The position numbers and the translations under genes are program-made. A DNA stretch of 64,000 bases from Citrobacter sp. Awk 4 (lineage in GTDB: Bacteria; Pseudomonadota; Gammaproteobacteria; Enterobacterales; Enterobacteriaceae), in assembly GCF_028069725.1 (NCBI RefSeq), contig NZ_JANEWG010000001.1:1-64000 (forward strand), written 5' to 3'. Below, piece by piece: positions 47,600 to 56,451 of this stretch. Every line of letters begins with the position of its first letter. Position 1 is the first letter of the stretch. A model generated the notes under the pieces. It ran no database searches, had not been told where the DNA came from, and worked only from the letters and a program-made list of their open reading frames with translations.

Positions 47600-49582
47600 T
47601 TATCGGCTCTGCTTTCTCAACAGATAAATAAAGTACGGCGCGCCAATAAACGTCGACAGCAATCCCGCCGGGATCTGATACGGGAACAGTACCATCCTGC
47701 CGCACCAGTCAGCGAAGACTAACAGCACGCCCCCCGCCAGCGCCGACATGATCATATGCGGCATCGTCCGACGAAAACCAACCATCCGCGCAATATGTGG
47801 CGCCATCAGTCCGACAAAGCTCAGCGGGCCAATGGTCATCGTTGCCGTCGCCGTCAGACACGCGGCCAACATCAGCAAGCCAATGCGCGAAGGCGTCAGC
47901 GCCATCCCCACGGCCCGTGCGGTATCGCCACCTAATGGTAAGATGGTCAGCCAACGGCGACACAGCGGCGCAATCGCCAGCAAAATCACCATCACAATCC
48001 CGGTATGCAACACTTGCTCACCCGAGGCGTTATAGGTCGAGCCAGAGATCCAGGTTAACACTTCCGCCATTCGTGGATCGCCGCTTGCCTGCAACATCAT
48101 CAATAGCATGGTGAATGCCGTACTGAGCGCCATCCCCGCCAGTAACATACGGTGTGGAGAGAACCCGCCGCGCCCCGCGGCAATCATAATGATCAGCAAC
48201 GTGGCTGCCGCGCCAAGACTCCCGGCAGGTAGCAGCCAGCCAAACGCATTACCCGGAACCAGAAACAGCATTAATACCACGCCAAACGCCGCACCGGAGC
48301 TTATCCCCAACACTTCCGGGCTCGCCATCGGGTTACCGGTCAGACGCTGAATAATACACCCGGCGACCGCCAGCATCACACCGGCAATCATGGCGGCCAG
48401 AATACGTGGCCAGCGCCAGGGCATTAACTCATCCAGCATTGCGCCGCTGGCCCACGTCCAGCCATGCACATCGCGTCCCAGTGAGAGCGCCACCATCATC
48501 ACCGCCAGCAGCAACACGCCGCCTGCCAGCGCAAAACCCAGCACATGCTGTCGTTCGGTTGCAATCCTGTCATTCGCATTCATCGCTGGCATGCTCATGC
48601 TGCGCAGACGTGGCAGCAGCCACAGAAGCAGCGGCGCGCCAATCAACGCCGTTGCCGATCCGGTGGACACTTCCATCCACACCCGCGTCAGCCAGAGAAT
48701 GATTTGATCGGAAAGCCAGAGGATCAGCGCGCCAATCAGCGGTGCCAGCATTAAACGCGCCAGCAGACGCCGTGCACCGAGCATTTTCGCGAGCAGCGGT
48801 GCAAACAGCCCGATGAAGCCAATAATCCCCACAGCGTTAACCAGTAGCGCACTGAGCACAATCGCCAGTGATAGCACCGCCAGGCGCGCCAGCGATAAGG
48901 CCAGCCCCAGATTTCGCGCCACACCGTCGTCTAACCCCATCAGGGTCATCGGGCGTAACAGCAGCAACGTGAGTATCACCCCGCCCAACAACTGCGGCCA
49001 CAGACGCTGCACGACACCCCAGTCCGTTTGCGTCAGCGTCCCGGAACTCCAGAGAAACATACTTTGCAGTTGATCATGATGGAAAAGGACCATCAGTTGA
49101 TTGATGGCACCGCAATACAAGCTGACGACCAGCCCGGCGAGAATTAACGTTACCGGAGACAGTCGTTTTCCCCATGCGACGCCAAACACCACGGCACCGA
49201 CGACACAGGCTCCCGCCAGTGCGGCAAATTGCGTTGTCAACGCGCCGGGAAGCGCCCACAGAGTGGTGATGGTGATCCCCAGTTGCGCACCGGTTGCCAC
49301 CCCCAGCGTCGTCGGCTCCGCCAGTGGGTTACGCAGCACCTGCTGAAAGAGTACCCCCACCAGACCCAGCCCAGCGCCCACCAGCAAAGAGATCGCCAGA
49401 CGCGGCAACAAACTGTAGTGGAACAACATCTGCTCAACCACATCAATATCGGGTGACCACAACGCCTGCAGCCACTGGCGACAAGGCAGTGCAATCGAGA
49501 AATTAGTCCAGGTTAGCCCGGCGGCGGCAATCAGCAGTACCGCCAGAAATGCTGCCGGAAACAGCGCAATACGTTTACTCAC
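47600..49582 (-). CDS. fhuB: Ferric-hydroxamate ABC transporter permease (fused double domain)
   Basis: Inner-membrane channel for ferrichrome, coprogen and aerobactin. It is a natural fusion of two FecCD-type permease halves (about 1-330 and 345-660), so one FhuB replaces the usual dimer. Each half has the conserved pattern GNPLAEPTTLGVATGA / GNPMASPEVLGISSGA and a coupling-helix glycine region (NAVGIIGFIGLFAP / TIGPLSFVGLMAPH). The length is 660 residues. It overlaps fhuD by 4 bases and is the last gene of fhuACDB. Confidence 0.97.
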   Translation of the reverse strand: MSKRIALFPAAFLAVLLIAAAGLTWTNFSIALPCRQWLQALWSPDIDVVEQMLFHYSLLPRLAISLLVGAGLGLVGVLFQQVLRNPLAEPTTLGVATGAQLGITITTLWALPGALTTQFAALAGACVVGAVVFGVAWGKRLSPVTLILAGLVVSLYCGAINQLMVLFHHDQLQSMFLWSSGTLTQTDWGVVQRLWPQLLGGVILTLLLLRPMTLMGLDDGVARNLGLALSLARLAVLSLAIVLSALLVNAVGIIGFIGLFAPLLAKMLGARRLLARLMLAPLIGALILWLSDQIILWLTRVWMEVSTGSATALIGAPLLLWLLPRLRSMSMPAMNANDRIATERQHVLGFALAGGVLLLAVMMVALSLGRDVHGWTWASGAMLDELMPWRWPRILAAMIAGVMLAVAGCIIQRLTGNPMASPEVLGISSGAAFGVVLMLFLVPGNAFGWLLPAGSLGAAATLLIIMIAAGRGGFSPHRMLLAGMALSTAFTMLLMMLQASGDPRMAEVLTWISGSTYNASGEQVLHTGIVMVILLAIAPLCRRWLTILPLGGDTARAVGMALTPSRIGLLMLAACLTATATMTIGPLSFVGLMAPHIARMVGFRRTMPHMIMSALAGGVLLVFADWCGRMVLFPYQIPAGLLSTFIGAPYFIYLLRKQSR

Positions 49583-50469
49583 GCCTTGCCTCCCAACGCA
49601 TTATCCAGAATACGAACAAAACTCATGGTGGAAAGCGTTGCGCCATAGAACCAGACGGCGGGCACCTGCTGAAAACGCCCGGCACGCACAAACGGCATCG
49701 CCTGCCACAGCGGCGTCGCCATCAATGCTTCCATCTCACGCTGATTACCGTGATCAAAGCAGATAACATCAGCCTCTTTATAGGCCGCCAGACGATCAAT
49801 CCCCACCACGGTGCTTCCCCAAAAATTGGTTTCACCCTGCCAGGCATTGCGAATGCCATACTCATCCAGCACCGGCTGAAAGAGGCAATTCGGCCCGAAG
49901 ATCAGCATATGACGCGAATCCAGCAGGCTCGTGATCAGCAACGGTCTCTCTCCACGCTGCGTAAAACGTGTTTTATGGCTTTCGATAAAGCTGTCGAACT
50001 CCGCCAGATGGCGTTGGGCTGCGGGTTCCACATCGAGAAGTTGCGCCATCTCAGTGAGCGACTGGCGCGCCACTGCTAAGGGATTTTTGCCGTCACTGAA
50101 GTTAAACCCACGCCCTGGCGCAATACGTGCCAGCTTCTCAGGCGAAGGGCCGTATCCTGCCGACCAGAACATAAATGAAGGTTTCATCTCGGTCAGCAGT
50201 TCCAGATTCGGCTCCGTACGCAAACCCACGTCAATCACGGAATCCGGCAACGGCGGTTCGTTGACCCACAAACGGTAGTTAGGAATATCCGCCACGCTGT
50301 ACGGCGTAATACCCAGCGCCAGCAGGAGCTCTACCGGCAGCCATTCCAGCGCCACAATACGTTGCAGGTCAACAGAGGCGGCGCGCGCCTGCCCCATTTT
50401 CCAGAGCAACGGAGAAAGCGCCATCGCGGTTAATAAGCGACGGCGAGAAAGAGGATATAAGCCACTCAT
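49579..50469 (-). CDS. fhuD: Ferric-hydroxamate periplasmic binding protein
   Basis: Binds hydroxamate siderophores after FhuA passage and feeds FhuBC. The N terminus has a twin-arginine-type signal (LSRRRLLTAMALSPLLW), as in E. coli. The mature protein is a class III binding protein beginning RIVALEWLPVELLLALG, with VWFYGATLS near the C terminus. The length is 296 residues. It overlaps fhuB by 4 bases and shares one base with the fhuC stop. Confidence 0.97.
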   Translation of the reverse strand: MSGLYPLSRRRLLTAMALSPLLWKMGQARAASVDLQRIVALEWLPVELLLALGITPYSVADIPNYRLWVNEPPLPDSVIDVGLRTEPNLELLTEMKPSFMFWSAGYGPSPEKLARIAPGRGFNFSDGKNPLAVARQSLTEMAQLLDVEPAAQRHLAEFDSFIESHKTRFTQRGERPLLITSLLDSRHMLIFGPNCLFQPVLDEYGIRNAWQGETNFWGSTVVGIDRLAAYKEADVICFDHGNQREMEALMATPLWQAMPFVRAGRFQQVPAVWFYGATLSTMSFVRILDNALGGKA

Positions 50470-51266
50470 TAATAAACAAAACTCACAGGTGCGGCGCCTG
50501 CAGGGTGCGGTAGAATCCCCATCGGGATGCCGTAAATCTGTTCCAGCGTTTCACCACGCATCAGTTCGGCAGGCGTTCCCTGCGCGATCATTTCACCGCC
50601 ACGCAGCGCGACCAGATAGTCGCAGTAGCGCGCAGCCATGTTGATATCATGAAGCACGGCAATCACGGTCAGGCCGCGCTGCTGGCTTAAACGGTGCACC
50701 AACGCCAGCACATCAACCTGATGCGCAATATCCAGCGCCGAGGTAGGTTCATCAAGCAACAGGCAGCGACTATCCTGCGCCACCAGCATCGCTATCCATG
50801 CCCGCTGACGTTCGCCGCCGGAAAGACTATCCACCAGCCGATGCGCCAACGGTTTTAAGCCAACCAACGCAATCGCTTCTTCCACTTTCTCTCTGTCGGC
50901 CACGCCAAAACGTCCCAATGCGCCATGCCACGGATAACGCCCAATCGCGACAAGTTCACGCACCGTCATCCCTTCAGCCTGCGGTAACTGCTGGGGCAGA
51001 TAAGCAACTTTGCGCGCAAACCCTTTGCTGCTCCAGTTTTCCAGTAGCTGATCATCCAACAGAATCTCACCTTCTGAAGGCGGCTGATGTCGCCCCAGCA
51101 TTTTCAGCAGGGTGGATTTACCTGAGCCGTTATGCCCGATAAGTCCGGTCACTTTGCCGACAGGAAAGGTTAGAGAGAGAGGATGCAGCAGCGTGCGTCC
51201 AGGCACGCGAAAGGAGACATTGCGCAATGCAAACGTCGTGTCGGGATGGGTTGTGTTTTCCTGCAT
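50469..51266 (-). CDS. fhuC: Ferric-hydroxamate ABC transporter ATPase
   Basis: Powers FhuB. Walker A GHNGSGKST (about 42-50), signature LSGGERQR (about 144-151), Walker B CLLLDEPTSALD and the switch His in VLHDINMAARYCD are all intact. I chose ATG 51266 (265 residues, MQENTTHPDTTFAL), the E. coli length; a TTG three codons upstream also keeps the frame, and no Shine-Dalgarno decides between them. It lies 48 bases after fhuA. Confidence 0.95.
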   Translation of the reverse strand: MQENTTHPDTTFALRNVSFRVPGRTLLHPLSLTFPVGKVTGLIGHNGSGKSTLLKMLGRHQPPSEGEILLDDQLLENWSSKGFARKVAYLPQQLPQAEGMTVRELVAIGRYPWHGALGRFGVADREKVEEAIALVGLKPLAHRLVDSLSGGERQRAWIAMLVAQDSRCLLLDEPTSALDIAHQVDVLALVHRLSQQRGLTVIAVLHDINMAARYCDYLVALRGGEMIAQGTPAELMRGETLEQIYGIPMGILPHPAGAAPVSFVY

Positions 51267-51314
51267 AGCGGCCAACTTGTATAGCGGGCACGGAAAACCG
51301 TGCCCTAAGAGAAA

Positions 51315-53567
51315 TTAGAAACGGAAGGTTGCGGTTGCAACAACCTGACGTTCCGCGCCCCAGAAGCAACCATACGTGTTGAAGCAGCTGGCGACGTATT
51401 CACGATCAAGCAGGTTGTTGACGTGGAGCGCCACGTTGGAACCCGCCATACCCACGCGAGCCAGGTCGTAGCGTACTAACGCATCCATAACGGCATAACT
51501 GCCCACTTTAAAGGAGTTTGCCGGGTCACCATAGCTTGAGCTGCTAAAACGTCCCCCGGTACCCAGCGTCAGACCAGACAATGCGCCATCATAAAAGGTG
51601 TAATCCCCCCACAGTGATGCCATGTGTTCCGGCACCTGTGCAGGCGTGTTGCCTTTGTATTTGGTGTCCGTCGTGTATTCAACATCGGTATAAGTATATG
51701 AACCGACGATGTTAACACTTGCTGACAGCGCCGCTTTCGCTTCGATCTCAACGCCACGCGCACGGATCTCACCACCGTCAACCGAGAAGAATGAACCCGC
51801 CGTCGGGTCCGCCATCAGGTTGTTGGTTTTCGTCAGTTGATACAGCGCACCGGTAATCACGATCGGGCGATCTTTCGGTACATACTTCACGCCGACTTCG
51901 TATTGTTTGCCTTTTGAAGGGGCAAACAGATTGCCTTGCGCATCAGTCTGTGAAGACGGTTCAAACGATTCGCTGTAGCTGAAGTAAGGTGTCACACCGT
52001 TATCGAACAGGTAGTTAACACCGCCACGCCAGGTGAACTCTCGATCATCACGGGAATCATGAGTACCGTAAACACGGTTAAACGACTCCTGATCGGCCCA
52101 GTCATAACGACCGCCCAATGTTACCAGAACTTTATCCCACTGCGCCTGATCCTGGATATACAACCCTGTCTGCTTCTGCTTGTTCAGCACTTGATAAGGG
52201 CCTGAAGGACCAGGATGTGAACCAAAATCGAAGTCGCCGCGGTCAAGGTTGTAAATGTCAGACGGCGGAACTGAGCCGGCGTAGCCAAACCAGGAATCAA
52301 TGTCATTACGCATACGCATAAAGTCGACGCCAGTCAGCAGGACATGGTCGACGTCGCCTGTCGCAAAGCTGCTCTGCAACTGGGTATCAACGGCGAAGTT
52401 CTCTAACTTCTCATTATCGATAACATATTGACGGGTCAGCGTATGCCCCCACTCAGACTGCGGAACACTGGCGCAAGGACTGGTGGACGGGTTACTCGAA
52501 TAGAGCGGATCGGAACACATGCCGTATCCGTACACGCTTTTCTGCGAAACCTTATTTTGCGCGTAACGCAGGTTCTGGCGCACGGTAAAGGTGTCGTTAA
52601 ATTCGTGATCGAAGCTGTAGCCCACCATCTTCTCGTTACGAGAGTAGGTATTGTTATCAGCGCCTTCGTTGAAATCGGTAGGCAGACGTTTACCGTTCGG
52701 CAATTCAGACACGGTCCCCTCTTTCGGCAACCAGCCGTAGTAACCGGTTTCCGGCTCGTTCTGGAAATAAGAGAGGAAGGTGAAGTTGGTCTTGTCATCC
52801 GGACGCCAGGAGAAAGACGGCGCGATGGCGTAACGCTGTTCTTCTGCGCCTTGCTGCTGCGCATCGGCGGAACGCGCCAGGCCGGTTAAGCGATAAGAGT
52901 AAACGCCATCGTCATCCAGCGAATCGCTGAAGTCAAACCCGGTCTGGAACAGGTTGTCGGTGCCCATTTTAAACTGAACTTCTTTCAGGGGCTCCGTGGT
53001 TGGACGCTTGCTGACCATATTCAGTAAGCCGCCCGGGTTGCTCTTTCCGTACAGAACGGAAACCGGACCGCGCATCACTTCAGCGCGCTCCAGCATATAA
53101 GGGTCGATAACCGCATCATTGTAGAAGTTGCCCTGCATCTTCAGGCCATTCAGATAGTTATTCTGGCTTTGGCCATCGGCAGCGAAACCGCGGATAATCA
53201 GATAGTCATAAGTGTTTGACGCGCCACGAGTGCCCACCGCCACACCGGGGGTATAGCTGAGCGCCTCTTTTACGGATTTAGGCTGGTGCAGCGCCATCTC
53301 TTCGGCAGTGACCACAGAAATAGACTGTGGAACTTTTTGAATAGGGGTATCCGTTTTGGTTGCCGTAGCGGACTGTCGTGCTGCGATGGTGGCTGCGGGT
53401 CCCCATGCGCTTTCCTGCGGGGCAGGTGCGGCAGTAACAGTAATGGTCTCTTCTTTCGGTTGAACCGCTGCCTGTGCATAGACAGACATGCCGCTAACCG
53501 CTGTGGCTACTACGACTGCGATTTTACGCAGCGAGTAGTTTGGCTGAGCAGTTTTATAACGCGCCAT
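51315..53567 (-). CDS. fhuA: TonB-dependent ferrichrome receptor FhuA
   Basis: Outer-membrane 22-strand barrel with a plug; imports ferrichrome and in E. coli is the receptor for phages T1, T5 and phi80 and for colicin M. The signal peptide ends AQA (about 33), and the TonB box is EETITVTAA (39-47). The plug spans about 35-190, and the barrel ends in ATATFRF. The length is 750 residues (E. coli 747). The segment at about 348-380, including Cys351 and Cys365, corresponds to phage-binding loop 4 and is unlike the E. coli sequence. Fur-type sites lie upstream. Confidence 0.97.
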   Translation of the reverse strand: MARYKTAQPNYSLRKIAVVVATAVSGMSVYAQAAVQPKEETITVTAAPAPQESAWGPAATIAARQSATATKTDTPIQKVPQSISVVTAEEMALHQPKSVKEALSYTPGVAVGTRGASNTYDYLIIRGFAADGQSQNNYLNGLKMQGNFYNDAVIDPYMLERAEVMRGPVSVLYGKSNPGGLLNMVSKRPTTEPLKEVQFKMGTDNLFQTGFDFSDSLDDDGVYSYRLTGLARSADAQQQGAEEQRYAIAPSFSWRPDDKTNFTFLSYFQNEPETGYYGWLPKEGTVSELPNGKRLPTDFNEGADNNTYSRNEKMVGYSFDHEFNDTFTVRQNLRYAQNKVSQKSVYGYGMCSDPLYSSNPSTSPCASVPQSEWGHTLTRQYVIDNEKLENFAVDTQLQSSFATGDVDHVLLTGVDFMRMRNDIDSWFGYAGSVPPSDIYNLDRGDFDFGSHPGPSGPYQVLNKQKQTGLYIQDQAQWDKVLVTLGGRYDWADQESFNRVYGTHDSRDDREFTWRGGVNYLFDNGVTPYFSYSESFEPSSQTDAQGNLFAPSKGKQYEVGVKYVPKDRPIVITGALYQLTKTNNLMADPTAGSFFSVDGGEIRARGVEIEAKAALSASVNIVGSYTYTDVEYTTDTKYKGNTPAQVPEHMASLWGDYTFYDGALSGLTLGTGGRFSSSSYGDPANSFKVGSYAVMDALVRYDLARVGMAGSNVALHVNNLLDREYVASCFNTYGCFWGAERQVVATATFRF

Positions 53568-53591
53568 TGGTATATCTCTGATGAAAAGTGA

Positions 53592-53620
53592 ATGATAACG
53601 TAAACGAGAATTATTATTAT
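53592..53620 (-). promoter_or_regulatory. Probable Fur box of fhuACDB
   Basis: An A/T-rich stretch with hexamer-like repeats GATAAC (53594-53599) and GAGAAT (53606-53611) followed by TTATTAT lies just upstream of fhuA, as in the Fur-regulated E. coli promoter. The match to the 19-bp consensus is imperfect. Nothing else is evident between 53621 and 53756. Confidence 0.6.
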
Positions 53621-53756
53621 GACGGCAGCATGATATTCGAAACGCTGGCGAGATCGCAAGCGATACGCGACCCTATGAAAACTGAGGGGTTAAGAAATAA
53701 CCAGATGAAAAAAAGGGGTTAATGAGTCAGGTGAATTTGCCTTACCTGACGGCAAA

Positions 53757-53779
53757 GAAAAACCCGCCGAAGCGGGTTT
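53757..53779 (-). terminator. mrcB terminator
   Basis: AAACCCGC (53760-53767) pairs with GCGGGTTT (53772-53779). It is followed on the minus strand by TTTCTTT and lies 9 bases after the mrcB stop. Confidence 0.9.
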
Positions 53780-53787
53780 TGAGGGCA

Positions 53788-56322
53788 TTAATTACTGCCA
53801 AACATATCCTTTATCCAGCCTGCTACGCCGTCACCGTCTTTCTTCTCCTGCTGCGGCGGTTGCTGTTGTTGCTGCTGCTGCGGCTGAGATGACTGGTCAA
53901 ACGGATTACCCGATTGCGGTTGTTGCATCATCTCTCCCTGCTGACACAGCGAATCAGGATCGGTAGTCCAGACCGGGAGCGTACGCATTCCGCCGCCACA
54001 CACAAAGTTGCCGTCGTAATCCACGCCCATATCCACAATGTCTTCCGGCGGTGTTAACACCAGCGGAGTTGGCGTCTGGTTGGCCAGGTAACGCTGATAA
54101 ATCGACATCGCACCACTGGCGCCGTACAGTTTGGTTGGCTGGTTGTTATCACGGCCCACCCAGGTAATGGTGACCTGGCTACCGTCGATACCGGCAAACC
54201 AGGTATCCACGTTATTGTTGGTGGTCCCGGTTTTACCGGCCAAATGCAGTCCCGGATATTTCGCACCCAGCTGACGTCCGGTACCACGCTGTATAACCTG
54301 CTGCATGGTCCACAGCGTCATATAGGCCGCCTGTGCCGGAACCGCGCGTTCCGCCTGCGGGAAGCTCTGATAAAGCACCGAGCCATCTTCAGCAATCACC
54401 GAACGTAACGCCGACAACGGCGCACGGTTACCGCCGCTGGCGATCGTCTGGAACGCCTGCGCGACTTCGATTGGCGTCAGGTTCAACGCCCCGAGCAGCA
54501 TCGCTGGCACCGGATTAAGCTGATCTTTCGGCGCGCCCAGTTTCAGCCAGGTATCGGTGACGGCAGGCAGTCCCAGCGCCATCCCCAGATTCACCGTCGG
54601 CACGTTCATTGAACGCGTCAGAGCATCCACCAGCATCACTTTACCGCTCTCGCTGTAGCGACGGTCATCGTTCTGCGGCGACCAGACCTGACCGTTTGGC
54701 TGACGAAGGGCAATCGGCGCATCGGCGATCCAGGTATTGAGACGATACAACTTCGGCTGACTGAGCGCGGTCAGATAGGTCGCCGGTTTCGCCAGAGAGC
54801 CAATGGAACGACGCGCCTGCATGGCGCGGTTATAACCGGCAAACTGCGGTTCAGCCCCGCCCACCATCGCACGCACTTCGCCGCTGAAGCGGTCAACCAC
54901 CACGATCGCCGTTTCCAGATCGCTGAGTTTGCGTTGTTTCTTCAGTACCGGAATCCCCTCAACGGCGGCTTTCTCTGCGGCATCCTGCGCCACCGAGTCA
55001 AACGTCGTGAAGATCTTCACCCCGGAGAGATCTTTAACCTTGTCGCCCAGCTTCGCCTGTAGCTCCTGACGCACCATCTGCATGAACGCCGGTTGCGGAG
55101 AGATCACCCCGCCGCGCGGCTGTACGCCCAACGGACGCGCGCTCAGCATTTCGTAAAGTTCCTGGTCAATGATTTGCTGCTGTTGCAGCAGACGTAATAC
55201 CAGGTTACGACGCTCCAGCGCCAGTTTCGGGTTACGCCACGGGTTATAGATGGACGCCCCTTTCACCATCCCCACCAGCAAGGCTTGCTGATCAAGGCTC
55301 AGTTCCTCAACCGGACGCCCAAAATAGTACAAACTCGCCAGCGGGAAGCCGCGAATTTCATTGTCGCCGCTCTGACCGAGGTACACTTCGTTCATGTACA
55401 GTTCGAGAATACGGTCCTTGCTGTAACGCGCATCCATCAACAGCGCCATGTAGGCTTCGTTGGCTTTACGCCAGTAGGAACGTTCGCTGGAGAGGAAGAG
55501 GTTTTTCACCAGTTGCTGAGTCAGCGTACTCGCCCCCTGCACCGTACGTCCGGCCGTCAGGTTCGCCAGCACCGCGCGCCCGATGGAATACAGGCTGACC
55601 CCATCATGCTCATAAAAATGACGATCTTCGGTCGCTAACAGCGTATCCACCAGCAGATCCGGGAAGCCGTTACGCGGTACAAACAGACGCTGTTCGCCGT
55701 TCGGTGAAGAGAGCATCGTGATCAGGCGCGGATCGAGACGGAAGAAACCGAACTGGCGGTTGTTGTCCATGTTCTCGATGGTGTCGAGATGATCGCCATC
55801 AAACGTCAAACGCGCCCGTACCTGCCCTTCTTTGCTATCCGGGAAGTCAAACGGGCGACGAATCATCTCAATGCTGTTCGCATGCACGGTGAACTCGCCA
55901 GGACGCGTCATTTTCGACACCTGACGATACTGCGTCGCTTCCAGCAACTTCACCATTTCGGTTTTGCTGACCGGCATTTCCGGCTCAAGGTTCACCATGC
56001 GGCCATAGACTGCCGCAGGCAATTGCCAGACTTTGCCATCAATACGGCTACGGATTTTTTGATCCAGATAGACGCCGTAAATGGCAATCAGCACCACAAA
56101 AACAATCGACAGTTTTAGCAACAGCCAGACCCAGCCGCGCTTACCACGAGGCTTACCGCCTTTGCCTTTACCCTTACGCGGCATCGGTTCTTCATCCTCA
56201 TAGTCATCATCATAATCGTCGTCATACTCTTCATCTCTGAGTCGACGACGGCTCACTTTTTGTTTCACCGGACGTGTCGGTTTCCCTTTACGCCCGATTG
56301 GCTCGCGGTCATTCCCGGCCAT
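53788..56322 (-). CDS. mrcB: Penicillin-binding protein 1B (bifunctional peptidoglycan synthase)
   Basis: Class A PBP that polymerises and crosslinks peptidoglycan, activated by LpoB. The short cytoplasmic N terminus holds an Asp/Tyr/Glu run (about 30-46) and a Lys/Gly-rich stretch, then a membrane anchor (about 64-87), the UB2H domain, a GT51 domain with catalytic E232 ([13 protein letters not shown]), and a transpeptidase with S509 (SIGSLAKP) and KTGTT. A Gln/Pro-rich tail ends in [11 protein letters not shown] chose ATG 56322 (844 residues, [10 protein letters not shown]) as in E. coli; the ATG five codons upstream lacks support. Confidence 0.96.
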   Translation of the reverse strand: MAGNDREPIGRKGKPTRPVKQKVSRRRLRDEEYDDDYDDDYEDEEPMPRKGKGKGGKPRGKRGWVWLLLKLSIVFVVLIAIYGVYLDQKIRSRIDGKVWQLPAAVYGRMVNLEPEMPVSKTEMVKLLEATQYRQVSKMTRPGEFTVHANSIEMIRRPFDFPDSKEGQVRARLTFDGDHLDTIENMDNNRQFGFFRLDPRLITMLSSPNGEQRLFVPRNGFPDLLVDTLLATEDRHFYEHDGVSLYSIGRAVLANLTAGRTVQGASTLTQQLVKNLFLSSERSYWRKANEAYMALLMDARYSKDRILELYMNEVYLGQSGDNEIRGFPLASLYYFGRPVEELSLDQQALLVGMVKGASIYNPWRNPKLALERRNLVLRLLQQQQIIDQELYEMLSARPLGVQPRGGVISPQPAFMQMVRQELQAKLGDKVKDLSGVKIFTTFDSVAQDAAEKAAVEGIPVLKKQRKLSDLETAIVVVDRFSGEVRAMVGGAEPQFAGYNRAMQARRSIGSLAKPATYLTALSQPKLYRLNTWIADAPIALRQPNGQVWSPQNDDRRYSESGKVMLVDALTRSMNVPTVNLGMALGLPAVTDTWLKLGAPKDQLNPVPAMLLGALNLTPIEVAQAFQTIASGGNRAPLSALRSVIAEDGSVLYQSFPQAERAVPAQAAYMTLWTMQQVIQRGTGRQLGAKYPGLHLAGKTGTTNNNVDTWFAGIDGSQVTITWVGRDNNQPTKLYGASGAMSIYQRYLANQTPTPLVLTPPEDIVDMGVDYDGNFVCGGGMRTLPVWTTDPDSLCQQGEMMQQPQSGNPFDQSSQPQQQQQQQPPQQEKKDGDGVAGWIKDMFGSN

Positions 56323-56415
56323 GCTTTTTCTCCACAACGTTCAGGCGCAAGGGCCTGATTCTCTGTTCTTCCGCCAGAGGACAGAAGAAGAAATCTCTCA
56401 ATTATTGGGCTGTTT

Positions 56416-56446
56416 TGCCGGATGGCGCTTCACTTACCCGGCCTAC
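56416..56446. repeat. Single REP element between hrpB and mrcB
   Basis: One REP unit (TGCCGGATGGCG ... ACCCGGCCTAC) lies 5 bases beyond the hrpB stop. The rest of the gap to mrcB (56323-56415) shows no clear promoter to my eye. Confidence 0.85.
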
Positions 56447-56451
56447 AAATA

